A stretch of DNA of 64,000 nt from Isoetes taiwanensis (lineage: Eukaryota; Streptophyta; Lycopodiopsida; Isoetales; Isoetaceae): positions 188,001 to 252,000 of the forward strand of contig JAJEKV010000267.1 of NCBI GenBank assembly GCA_021234155.1, in the 5' to 3' direction. The position numbers were made by a program, and so were the translations under genes. Of the stretch, positions 35,240 through 47,707 are shown in pieces; the stretch's first letter is position 1, and each line of letters starts with the position of its first letter. The notes beneath the pieces are model-generated. The model made no database searches, was not told the DNA's origin, and saw only the letters and a program-made list of their open reading frames with translations.

Positions 35240-36648
35240 AATTTATTGGTCCTTATGATAAATCATTCTCCAATAATAATGTGTGCTCAATTGATAGAAG
35301 AGTGTAAAAATACTATAAGGATTCTTTAAACAAGATGACGGATCAATTGCACTAATGACTTGCAATTGCACTAATCACCAAAAAGGCAATTTTTTAGTTG
35401 AATTCATGCTATTTTAGGGTGATTGAAGGAAAAAGTGGCTTCAATTTTAAATTCGAGATGCAATTTTAGGAAAAAAAATTGTTTGCGTGATGATGTGCCA
35501 AGGATTTGTATGAAGAAATGGATGTAGGCAGATAGATGGGTGAACAAGTTTGTAGAGGCAAAGCCGTTAGGGTTTAGGTGTCAATGCGACTAAACCCTTT
35601 GGTTTCCTGTCCACCACTCAGCTCCTTATGATTCTGCATGCAATTTTGTTTGTGCTAAGAAACATTTGGATCAAGTTGCATAAAAAAATGGCCCGGAACC
35701 AATCAAAAGACACAGGCAGCTATCTAATTCCGATGTTCCAAAAGCATGGGGGCAAAAACCTGTTTGCTAGTGCTGCCACTTTTGAAGGAGCCAGAGTATC
35801 TTGGGAAGCCCAAGCTGTAAGGGGGTTCATTTCTGGAGCAGCGTGAGTTGGCATAGCCTGGCGACTGCACAAAAGGAAAAACAGAAGAAAAAGTTTGTAG
35901 GGCTTTGCCCATAGGCCGATTGGCCTCCGCGGACGATAAAAGAACCTTCCTTCCTTCCATATGCATATGCTGCTCACTTTTTTTTAACTTGCTTAACTGT
36001 TTGAAATTGACCTAGTATTACACTTACAATATTAACTATAGTCATTAACCTACGAAACTATTCTATTCTATTAACCTATGAAATTACACTCTACACATGT
36101 ACACGTACCTCAAATAAAAATGTGCACGCTAAAATAGACCCTCACATAAAAATTCACATGTTATATGCACCAGAGAACAAAGGCCTCGAACTAAAATCCA
36201 TGGGCTATATGCGCATAGACAAAGACCTAGAATAGAATAGAATAGAAAAATGGCAATGTTATACGCTCACAGACAAGAAGGTAAAAAAAATTGCTAGAAC
36301 ATTAATCCTTCTAGTAGAAGATGAAGATAAAAGACATTAATCCTTCTGGTCTAGGAAACGGCCAACATAGGGGATGATGAGGAAGAGGAGCTTACTCACA
36401 ACTATGAAATTCTATTCTTATTCAACTGATGTATTTGTACATTATTTAACTCGTCATTCTTAATTTTGTATTCTTGTCGTGTAATATTGTGTTTTTGTTT
36501 TGAGTCATGTATAAAACACGTGGTTGTTTTTCGAAAATGTCACTTTTTAAAATTATGTTTGTGCTTTTGGACTTTTTTTTTATTTGCAAAAAGAAGAAAA
36601 TTTAAAAAAAATAAAATAAAACCATACAATTGCACTATAGGTCATTAG
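35240..36648. other. No recognisable gene (about 1.4 kb)
   Basis: AT-rich sequence with a short AATAG repeat near 36232-36250. Short open stretches at 35628-35977 show no known domain. Confidence 0.35.
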
Positions 36649-37591
36649 CAGTGTTGTCAGGTACGTTTAGTACGGTACGGGTATTATACGTACTTAACAT
36701 ATTAATACCGTATGCATACCTCTCATTTAAAAAGTACTTTAAATACGTTTTTTGGAATTATAAAGTACTTATTAAATACGTAAAATACGTACTTTACGTA
36801 CAATACGTTAAGTACTTTCTGTAATTTTTTAGAACTATTATTTCTTGTATTGCAGTTGAAATAGTTGCAATAACAACTAGTATGAAGAACTTCAAGTTTT
36901 AAATAATGAACCAGAATATATTACTCTAAAAAAGTAAGTATTTCTCAAAGTTTTCAATCCAAAATATGTCTATTTAAGAATTATATATTCTAGTCTGCAA
37001 TCTACACCCACAGACAAATAAATTTAAGTAATTATTGCTCATTTGTTGCATCCGAAGCTATTAACCGCCGCTGACCTCTGTATTTCTTTCCTGGCATGAA
37101 TGCAAGCTACTAAAGTATTAAGGAGAAGGTTTGCCTCCTACCATGACAAAACAAAGAGAAAGGTGGGTCTGTATCTCCATCTCCATTCCGATTCAGCGGC
37201 TAGGGTAAGAAGAAAGAGGGGGAAAATGCAGAGGTTTTGGGTTTTTATTTGCAAGAATATTGTGTGATTTTTTTTTTAAACTACAATTCCATAATTTCCC
37301 TAATGTCTAAAGTCTCCTAATGTGTTTTTTTTTCCTATTCTCTATAATATAAATAATGTATTTTTCCTAATATATAATTTTACCAATTCTATTGGTCTAA
37401 TGTCATTTGGATGTTTTTTTTTTTATAAAGTACATACCATACGTACTGTACATATTAATACGTTAAGTACAGTATTAATAAAACAAGAGCTTAATTTGAC
37501 CTGTCAACGTATAGGTATAGTACATATAGTACTGTGAGGAAGGTACATGGGACGTATGTAAATGTAAAATACGAGTACGTAAACAACACTG
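36649..37591. mobile_element. Non-autonomous hAT-like element (943 bp)
   Basis: The ends are CAGTGTTGT on both sides in inverted orientation, and an exact 8-base target duplication GTCATTAG lies at 36641-36648 and 37592-37599. CAG-starting ends with an 8-base duplication are diagnostic of the hAT superfamily. Both subterminal zones (about 36660-36830 and 37430-37580) are crowded with ACGTAC, TACGTA and AGTAC motifs in both orientations, which are probable transposase-binding sites. The interior is AT-rich and has no transposase reading frame. Confidence 0.9.
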
Positions 37592-37599
37592 GTCATTAG

Positions 37600-40131
37600 T
37601 GCAATTGTTCCATAATCTTCTTCTGTGGTTTAGCATATCCATTTGTCTTGAAAAGTGTATGAAGCTTACATGTATTGATAGTGTCTTATATAACTTGATC
37701 ACAACTTCGATAAATTTACTTGACATACTCTTTTATCTAGACATATATAAGTGAGATTGGCAATGCCACAGTTCTATAGCAATAGAATCGATATTCTTTG
37801 GGATGCCCTCTCTCGTATCTCCTAGTTACTCTTCCTCTTATCCCATTTTTAATCATCCTCTTGGGCTCCTTTCATTTTGGTATAGCTCCACAAGTTGAAA
37901 TGCTCTCTCTCTCCTTGGCGCCCTTATTGCTTCTTAGATTTTCCATCCTTGCACTTTTTCTCATACTCTTGATTCTGCTTTCAAATTTGGATGCTTTTGA
38001 GCTCATTGGGAAGCTCTTCATGTCCTCTTTTCAGTAAACAAACCCCGCCCCTTCTTGGTGGGTTAGGGTTTTGGCATCAGTTTTTCTGCCATAATTTCTA
38101 CACCTGGGGGTGTTTTTTGTGATTTTGGGCTCATTGAAAATGATGATCACTTATTTCTAGAGTGATTCAACTATTATGAAGGAGAAACAAATCTTGACAG
38201 ATCCAATCTCTTCTTGGTGGAATTAAGGTTTTGGCTGTCACGTTGTTCTATGTGTGGAATACGAATCCAGAACACCTCAAATAAAGTTACATATATAATA
38301 TTGTTGATTTAGACACGTAAATAAAGCATTACTACACGTGAAGAAACAATGTTACACATGAAGTCATTGTGGTTTTTATTTAAAAGAATGTGATCTTATT
38401 GACTGGTGCTTGGGAAAAAGTATATTGTTTTTTTGGCTTTGGTCGTGTTTTTAGTATTGTATTCTTCTCAATTTTAGGCATATTTCTTGGTGAACATTTT
38501 CATTTGGTGTCTCCGCCCTCTGAACATACATTCTTAATATACATTGTGAGTTTTAGGCAAAGAGGCAATATGATCGAATCTTTGATATTATCTAACAAAA
38601 AGTGAACACAAAAGACTAGATTCTTTCTTATCACAGAATAGAACTCTAAGAATGTCCTCCATCAGACTTTTTGACCCTGAATGCATCTCAAGGACATTCT
38701 CCAGCTCCATATAGCGAAGAGAATATTGTCATCCACCATTGCATCTGCAATATCTTTGTTTTCGAAAGGCCCATGCACATTATCAACCTCCTCCTCGTCT
38801 CCATCGATGTCCAACTAATCTTCCACAGTTGCACACATCGAGATGTAGCTAGGGGCGATCAACTTCGAACAGCTCCCTTAGTAATACCTTTTGCTTGCTG
38901 AGTTGCAGTTTGAGTTGCACAAGATTGAAGAGTGCAAGGTCTTACGATTTATGCAAGTATAAATGCATCATGCTTTGAACAACAACTTGCCTGCATTATC
39001 AAGCCAACGGTACAATCCTTGAAGATGAGATGCTGAATTTGATATATGTATAGATGTTACACAAAAAGAACAACATGATGACTGACATAACAACACCCGT
39101 TTTAGTGCACATAGTAATTCCAAATGACACCGCAAAAACACTATTAAGTGCCACAGTCATGAACTTTAGAGGGTGTAGCCAAAATGGCAACCTCCGCCCC
39201 TGATGCAAAGTGGAATCACATATGTATGTGTACCCATAACATGTCCCAACACTTTGCATGATGTTCAGAACTTGCTTACAACCCCAAAATCTTGCTGCTA
39301 CTAACAGTCCAGTACCTAACTTTGTTCGAGGAATGAAAGCCAAGCAATTTTTACACAATTTTAACCTACATATAAATAAGTATGAGAAGTGATGACTACC
39401 ATTTATTAGCATCACATCGAATGTTTTTAGCAGGATGATATTCTTAGAGCAAGCAGAATAATTCAATTACATAGTAGAATATCCTGTGCTTTTAAATTCA
39501 AGGCTTGAAAAGCTGCTTTAAAAGTGCTTGAAGGGAGACGTTCATGTTCTGTCTAGCTGACTCGATGACAAAAATCTAAGATGTCAGCTGAGAGCTAGGG
39601 ACATACAATGGAGTCAATATCTCTTAATTGTACAAGAAAGAGATAGACCTTACTGTCTTCAATTGTCCACCATGCATTGTATATTGAGATTCAAGAATGA
39701 CTTGCCCGAATAAGCATATAGCATTCATCCCGAGAGAAATCTCATCTGAAGAACATGATTTTCCGAAAGGGTTAGAAACTAGCTTGGAGCAAGGTATTTT
39801 CGAGTTCATCTTTATGTTTCATTCCAAAACGTTAAGAGTAATGTTGCGAAATTGCGTGGACTTCGTCTATTAAGCTTAGGGACTTGTTGCAAATCAAATG
39901 CCCCATATAAACAAAGACATTTCGAGTTCTTTTAATTATACCAAAAAAATGTAGGCGTGATTTAATCGTTTATTACAAGCTTTGGGATCTGACTGTCCTC
40001 CGCCATTGGATCTGGCCTCTCGTTTGACAGAACTTGGCTGTACTTGATAATGCAACCTCAAATTAGGATTGGATTACTTATGGAGTTGATAAACCTGCTC
40101 CACATGATGATGAACTTGCTATGGAGCTTCA
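37600..40131. other. No recognisable gene (about 2.5 kb)
   Basis: Short open stretches only (for example minus 39466-38999 and minus 39809-39624), none with a recognised domain or supported splice sites. Confidence 0.35.
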
Positions 40132-40564
40132 TAAGTGAGCTCTGGATCAAAATCTGTCTTGGCATCAACTTCGGATTTGTAAGTTCTCATTGGCCTACAG
40201 GTTAAAATGGATAGGCATCCCCCTCTTGCAAGTGATGGAATAAACTGGCTTGCCGCTTTGAGCTCGCCAGTTTATTTCCTGCCACCTGCTCGAGGGGAAT
40301 GCTTATCCCCTTCCTCCTCTAATGATATCCAAATATTAGGATAACGTTAGAACATTGGGTGGTCTTAGTCCATATTAGGGATTTCTTGCAATGGACCTAT
40401 GCCCTTAAAAAGAGAGAGATATCAAATTCTTAATGGTTTGTTGTGCAAAAAATATAGGCATGGTTTAAAGGCTTATTATGCCTTCTATCTATCTATCTAT
40501 CTATCTATCTACCTACCTACCTACCTACCTACCTACCTACCTACCTACCTACCTACCTACCTAC

Positions 40565-40595
<31 letters not shown>

Positions 40596-41622
40596 GAAGA
40601 CATAACAATATTGTCCAATACCTTGCCCACGAAGGCCCTCATGGGCACCAAGCATTCCTTGAAACTGATGGTTTGATATTGAATGTAAGAAAATCAAGCA
40701 CTTGCCGACTAGTCAGCGACCACGCTGCGACTAATAATTCTGAGGGAGAGGTTTATCCCTGTAACGCAACATCTCACCAATGGCAAGGATGCAGATTTAG
40801 ATGATATGTAGGCGGAGGAGCTCTCAAGTGGAACGGACCACAAATCATCCCCCTCCTAACCAGATGTTCAATAGGGCACTTCAGGAAGGTTTTCACTAGC
40901 GTAGTAGTTTCCATCTATAAGGCAGAAGATCCTCACTGTGCAGCCAATTACCGCATGATCCTTTGCAAAACTATTGGCTGGTATTCTGGAGCAACGATTG
41001 ATCATGGGTAGAGCATGTTAGAGCCCTTACTTAGGCAAGGTCCTAGCCCCGATTTCACATCTACAGCAGTGCCCTGCTATCCAGAATATAGGGTGATCTA
41101 AAATTGAGAAGTTTTGAAGTTAATCCTTTTTAAGCGGAGGTTTTGAATCTCAGTCACAATAGTGATCAAAGCCAAGACTAAGATTTCTTGATGTTGTATT
41201 TGGGAACATATCAACCTTCAAAGAAACTCCTAGGGACCAATGTGACTAGTTTCTCTAATGTTCTTGAGGATTTTCAAATACTAATTATATGAATTTCATT
41301 GCTATTGGCAGATATTTCGGTTCAGAATAATTGAGATGCCTCAGATTTATAAAATGCCTAGAATAATGACATTGATTGCTTGAGTTGAAGAGGAGTTTCT
41401 CTGATAGTTTTGGAGTTGTATGTGATGATAGTTATGGTATTATCAGCATGCTCGATCTTATTGAATTGGTCCAGATTAGCCTAGTTGTTGAGGGTTCCAA
41501 TGTATGCCTTTACATATTGATGCCATTCCAATCCGCTACCGATGTCAATAACAATATTTCTTGTGTTTCTTTTTTTACTATTGTTGGATATCTGCTACAT
41601 ACAGAGCATCCTTTAGTCGACT
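40132..41622 (+). mobile_element. LINE-derived repeat, tandem copy 1
   Basis: First unit of a direct tandem duplication with an offset of 1,491 bases. It carries a damaged LINE reverse-transcriptase segment at about 40780-41010; relative to copy 2 it lacks a short stretch within the GFPPQWTTS-coding part. It also contains a tetranucleotide array (40485-40594). Confidence 0.85.
40485..40594 (+). repeat. Compound (CTAT)n-(CTAC)14-(CTAT)n microsatellite
   Basis: Six CTAT units, fourteen CTAC units (40509-40564), then CTAT units again. The equivalent place in copy 2 is pure CTAT. The Leu-Ser-Ile-Tyr and Leu-Pro-Thr-Tyr frames here are artefacts. Confidence 0.95.
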
Positions 41623-43155
<1,533 letters not shown>

Positions 43156-43391
43156 CACATGATATAAACCACGATTCCATTAATTTGAAATTATTCCACA
43201 TTTCGTTTTTTTGAAAATGGCATAAAAATGTGTCTTTCACACTTGATTTTGAGGTTCTTTAGAGTGACAGATAGGATTCTAAAGATTTCCCAAGAATCTG
43301 GTTTACGATTGATCAAAGCATTAAAATACGAACATAAAAGATGCATTAAAAATTAATTTTATAAAAATTTCGCGTCTATTTACATGAACTT

Positions 43392-43758
43392 TAGTTGTAG
43401 AAAAGTTAAATTCTAACCTTTTAGACCAATATATTAGGTCTAATTCGAAGTCACATTGCAAGAATAGAGACCCTTCTCTGCCATATCTTGCGCTTAGCGC
43501 AAGAATTGATGCAAAAATACAAATTTTAGCTGTAAAAAAACTAAGATTCCGACCTTTCAGATCAATATACTATGTCCAATTTGAGGTGGCAATGGCAAGG
43601 ATAGCATACTCTTGTTTGCCACATCTCACGCTAAGAACGAGGGTTAATGCAAGAATTTAAATTTTAGTTGTACAAATTAGATGCCACATGGCAAGAATAG
43701 CAACCCATTCCCTATCACATCTCGCGCTACGTGCGGGGGTTAATGCAAAAATACAAAT
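43392..43758 (+). repeat. Left subterminal tandem repeats (about 135 bp)
   Basis: Units begin near 43392, 43527 and 43663 with TTTTAG(T/C)TGTA, contain GCAAGAATAG-type and CCACATCTC(G/A)CGCTA segments, and end GCAAAAATACAAAT. A fourth, shortened unit resumes at 44775-44855, after the CCCATCGAT-family insertion. The first unit holds the hairpin CTTGCGCTTAGCGCAAG. Confidence 0.75.
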
Positions 43759-44115
43759 CCCATCGATCCGAGACATCGGATCGCCATTCTAGAATGGGAC
43801 GAGCATGCATGTTTTGCATGCATGCGGTAGCGCATGCCCGATGCAGTTGGGAGTTAAGCTATTTTAGGCGCGGTTACGCATCAACATCTCATCGGCTTCC
43901 TCTTCTCTCTCGGTGATACCTTATTCTCTTTGAATTGTTTCCAGGCGGGGAGGGGCTTCTTCACTGCTTGGTTTAGCCAATTGGCGTTGCTTTCTTCTTT
44001 GTCCTTTTCCGGCCTTTAGCCTTCATCCTGTGACCTTCGCCCTCGATTCTAGTTTGTAAGGAAGTCCTTTGGTATTGGGCGGTTTGTTGGTTTCATGCGA
44101 GTCCCATTCTAGAAT
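43759..44115 (+). mobile_element. Repeat family CCCATCGAT, short unit A (357 bp)
   Basis: Begins CCCATCGATCCGAGAC and ends GTCCCATTCTAGAAT. It shares its first roughly 180 bases and its last roughly 35 bases with unit B but has a different middle. It is inserted within the 135-base tandem repeats. Confidence 0.75.
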
Positions 44116-44771
44116 CCCATCGATCGAGACATCGGATCGCCATTCTAGAATGGGGCGAGCATGCATGTTTTGCATGCATGCTTGGCGGCGCGTATGCCCA
44201 TTACAGTTGGGAGTTCGCTATTTTAAAGCGGTTACGCATCAACATCTCGCCGAGCTTCCTCTTCTCTCTCGGCGGTACCTTATTCTCTTTGAACCCACCC
44301 TCCCCTTCTTTGTTTTGTATTTTTTATCGCGTGCGTGGCGTAATCAACCCCTCCACTGCGGGAGGTTTGTTTTATCTTGTTGTTTTGTTGGTGTTGTGCG
44401 TGTGCAGGTTAGCGGCGGCATCTGTTTTCGACTTTTCCATTCGTGGGTTTTGGGGGCGATTTTTATGCCTTACGTTTGTCCAAGCCCCTTGCGAGAAGGT
44501 TTATCATTAGGGTTTTCCTCGAAAACCCGAAAGGGCGAGGTTTTTAATCAGATGATAAGCTTTTCGGCGGGTACATAACTTAATCTCTATTAGCATTGTA
44601 TTTTGTTGGGGTCCAAATGATATATTGGATTTTTCCTTTATTTTTTTGTGGGTAGTTAGCATGTGATGCGGCAACCCACTATCCACCATTAATAGAAAAT
44701 CTGCTTTGAGATGAATGAGAAGCCTATCTATCGAGAGGTTTGTTGGTTTCATGCGAGTCCCATTCTAGAAT
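44116..44771 (+). mobile_element. Repeat family CCCATCGAT, full unit B (656 bp)
   Basis: Directly follows unit A head-to-tail. Same termini as A. The middle contains CATCTGTTTTCGACTT, the CTCGAAAACCCGAAAGG hairpin segment and AATGAGAAGCCTATCTATCG. Homologous in inverted orientation to 13882-14543. Confidence 0.75.
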
Positions 44772-45195
44772 TCATGTTGTAAAAACTAAGAATATATACT
44801 TAGTCCAATTGGATGTCCTATGACAAGAATAGTAAACCTTCTACGCCACATCTCGAGAAAAAAAAAAATTGAAAAAATTTTTTTTTTTTTCTTTTTTCCC
44901 CTCTTTTCGCTAAGTTTAGAGATGTGTGAGAAGGATCTAGCGATCACCTTTTTGCTTCCGCATTTGTCATAAAATCAAAGCGGATAATTAAAAGCATTCC
45001 AAGAGTATTATACGAGGGAACTTAATCGATTTGTGATTACCCATTTCTCAATTTCAAGCCTGAAAGCACCCATGTCATCCATTATAGCTAAGAATTTCTG
45101 GATAGATGAAGAAACGAGGTGATTTTCTTACCTCAATTCGCAAAAAGCTGAAGAGCTTTGATTTCTCTTGCCTGGCTGCTTCACCAATGTAAATA

Positions 45196-45451
45196 TGTCT
45201 AACACTTGCCAAACTAGAGCCCATCGAACTCATAGAAGGTAAGAATAGGAACTCGTCTTAATATATAGAATGGTGGAATAGATTGGGTTAGATTGGAAAC
45301 AACCCCCAACGTAGCATGTACATATATAGTGGATGGAACACGTCTATTCATCTATCTCTACATTACTAGAACTGCCACATCGGCGTGTACATATGGCACT
45401 TGCCATGTCATCTATCTTGATCTATGTGATCATATATGGATATTCCTAACA
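45196..45451 (-). mobile_element. Copia-type LTR with adjacent polypurine tract
   Basis: Read on the minus strand, AAGGGGGAG (45460-45452) is a copia-type polypurine tract directly followed by TGTTAGGAATATCC. The LTR then runs 256 bases to AGTGTTAGACA, so it starts TG and ends CA. The GGGGGAGTGTTAGGAATAT junction is characteristic of plant copia 3' LTRs. The internal part was not recognised. It lies inside the 4.54-kb element. Confidence 0.55.
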
Positions 45452-46019
45452 CTCCCCCTTGATCAATAGATCAAGAATGATTAGGACTTCTAAGTTATGA
45501 ACTCTCTCTCCCCCTTAATAGAAAGACTATAAAAAATTGCCTCTAGACAAAACTCTAGACTTACTATTATGAGGATGCCTTGATCATATATAGTAGGCAT
45601 ATTTCTCTCCCTTGATCAAGCATCCATTATGCTTAACCATTACACGGGACCTCAATTATAGGACATCTATATGACGCTCTAGAATTCTGCACATATTTTG
45701 TTTATAGTATTTTTCCCAACAAACATGGGCCTTCGTCGTGAATTGAATTTCCTATGCTTCTAACAAAGATTTTATCCTTAGTTTTTCATGTCATACATAT
45801 ATATTGTGTCCTCTATTTTTCGATGCTCCACGTCGATTAAAAAATTCGATGCGCATGTAGGATTATTGCAATTTGCTTTCGAAGCGCCTTTTTGCTCCTT
45901 CCTTTCTATTAATAATAACAGGTAGATATTTCCCTTTCAGCATCGATCCTATCTCAGTTCTTGCTTTGCTTGGATTATCATTACTGACCTCTGGGTACAC
46001 GAATTCTTCTGCTCCATCC

Positions 46020-47156
46020 CTATCCGTGAGGTCTTTGTCGAGAATAGTTGGCTCGCATTAATTTGTGAATAGAATTTAAATCCAATAGTTTCTTTGCTCC
46101 ATTATCTTGAATTAAGGCATGCAGTATCTCAGGATCATCTCCAAATAGATCCAAGACATTTCGCATATCCTCCTTTTGTCTTTGTTTTGCCAGTGGGCTT
46201 AGTTCCATATGCTTTGCATAATTCTCATTGCTTGCATCTTGTTTTGTGAAACCTTCCCATTTCCTCATTTCGGCAATCATAATCCTGTTCTCTGCAACCA
46301 TTTTCTCTTCAGATAATGCTGCTTTGCCATGCGTGATTTCGACCTTCTCCCTTACACTGGCTGCTGTCTCTCTACCTTTCTCCTTAACCCACATAGCTCT
46401 TTCCTGAAGTGCTTCACTTGGTTTGCCCACCTATTCCTGTACATTTCCACCGAATTGCTGCAATTGCTCCTTGTTAGATGCAGCCTTCTCCTGTGCAATA
46501 TCCCTGGCCTATTGTATTTTCTCAACAGTGGCATCCTTAGCTCTGTAAGCAGCATCAGCAGCAGAGTCCTTTGCTCTAGCATCACTTGTGGTAGTTTCCA
46601 TCTGCACCTGATTTTCTGCACTGGGCCTCAATGGGTCTTCTTCATGGACATAATCAGCAACCGTAATTGCATGCAATTGATAATGAGATATGATCTGCTC
46701 TTCAATTTTGACCTCTTCTGAGACAATGTTTGCTGCCCTATTCTTGATCTCAGAGTCCTGAAAATTCGATTCAACTCGCCCAACAAAATCAGCCTGGGCT
46801 TCAATTTCTCTGTGATTTTCCCCTTTGTATGCTCCTTCAATAACTCCAGTAGCCATAACTGAATTTGCTTGGTTATCTGGATGGATCTTAACCCCATTTC
46901 TGAAGATTGCTTCCATTTTCTCACTGCTCCCTTTAGAGCCCTGAAACTTCGACCCTATTTGTACCTGGCTGTATTCTCCTACCATGCTGTTTCTAACCAT
47001 AACCAAAGGATCGGCAGTGCAGTTTGGGGCTTCGGCCTGAATCCCAACGGGATCTCCAATGGCATGTTCTACTGCAATCTGGGCGATGTGGGCTTCAAAT
47101 CCGACCTCCTGTAAGTCCTTCTTGTGGGTCTCTAACATCTCTTTTTTCCATTTCAT
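46020..47156 (-). pseudogene. LEA-like (group 3/4 type) gene with two in-frame TAG stops
   Basis: A single minus-strand frame of 379 codons from the ATG at 47156 to 46020, interrupted only by TAG at 46509-46511 and 46431-46433. The central part (AKDSAADAAYRAKDATVEK, DIAQEKAASNKEQLQQFGG, VKEKGRETAASVREKVE) is the Lys/Glu/Ala-rich helical repeat typical of LEA proteins, which protect cells during desiccation. The N-terminal part is hydrophilic and acidic, and the C-terminal part ends HKLMRANYSRQRPHG. An acceptor-like GCTGCAG directly precedes the ATG codon, so an upstream exon (perhaps within 47206-47409) may belong to it. Both stops could be CAG to TAG changes. The frame is otherwise open, so decay is recent or the stops are spliced out. 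It is carried inside the 4.54-kb element. Confidence 0.55.
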
Positions 47157-47449
47157 CTGCAGCGACGTCCCTTTCTCTATCTGTCATTCCAAATCTGCTA
47201 TCTTCTTACAATATCTGGTTTGCATCTACAGGTTCAAGCGCTTGGGCAATGGCTATTTCCAGGATTTTTCCATTGACAATCTCTGTTTGATATTCATCAG
47301 CAACATCTTGAATTTGGGCGCTAGGCGCCAGGGGAAGAAAAAAGAGAGAAACAATAAAACTCGCCTGACCGCTAGGCGCCATGTGCCAGATAAAGACGTT
47401 TCCATTCAAGAAGAAAAAAGAACCAACTTAACCCCAAAATTTGTATTCC

Positions 47450-47575
47450 GTGGGAAGCCCATAACACTCGGCGGGAAATCCAAATTTTAATAGTAGGCGG
47501 GAAACTCAAAAGTAACACTGGGCGGGAAGCTTAAAACCAACACTCGGGGGGAAACCAAAAATTAGAACGCGGGAA
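47450..47575. repeat. 24-26-bp minisatellite with E2F-like cores
   Basis: Six units; those with the clearest cores begin at 47470, 47496, 47521, 47545 and 47569. Three carry GGCGGGAA(A/G), i.e. (T/C)TTCCCGCC on the minus strand, which matches the plant E2F/DP consensus TTTCCCGCC. It lies upstream of the LEA-like frame and just inside the right end of the 4.54-kb element. Confidence 0.6.
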
Positions 47576-47660
47576 CCCTGAAACTGACAACCCCGAAACT
47601 GACAACCCTGAAATTGACACGTGGGGCCCCGAAGCTAACAACCCTGAAACTCACACCCGG
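47576..47660. repeat. 15-bp minisatellite (ACCCTGAAACTGACA)
   Basis: Four to five units of ACC(C)TGAAACTGACA type, one interrupted by CGTGGGGCCC. Directly adjacent to the right terminal inverted repeat of the 4.54-kb element. Confidence 0.75.
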
Positions 47661-47707
47661 TGGGTTCAAAATCGTGGAATAATTTCAAATTAATAGAATC
47701 GTGGTTT

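Larger units (their letters stand above)
43166..47707. mobile_element. 4.54-kb terminal-inverted-repeat element
   Basis: The ends are 34-base inverted repeats (43166-43199 and 47674-47707) with one mismatch, beginning AAACCACGATTC. ATAT flanks both sides (43162-43165, 47708-47711); a TA duplication with ends TAAACC is equally compatible. The related repeat at 48925-48980 has the uninterrupted site TTCACATGATATG followed by TTCTTAGAAACTTGTCC, so the empty state is visible in the same window. The left subterminal zone has about 135-base tandem repeats, and the right has two minisatellites. Cargo: a LEA-like pseudogene, a copia LTR and two units of the CCCATCGAT family. No transposase was recognised, so it is non-autonomous or the transposase was lost. 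Confidence 0.85.

Noticed and set aside
40399-40804. Long Leu/Tyr/Ile-repeat reading frames
   Set aside because: They come entirely from CTAT/CTAC microsatellite translation.
46020-47156. TAG recoding (stop codon read as Gln) in the LEA-like frame
   Set aside because: The intact kinases and the Ole e 1-type gene use the standard code. Pseudogene decay is simpler.
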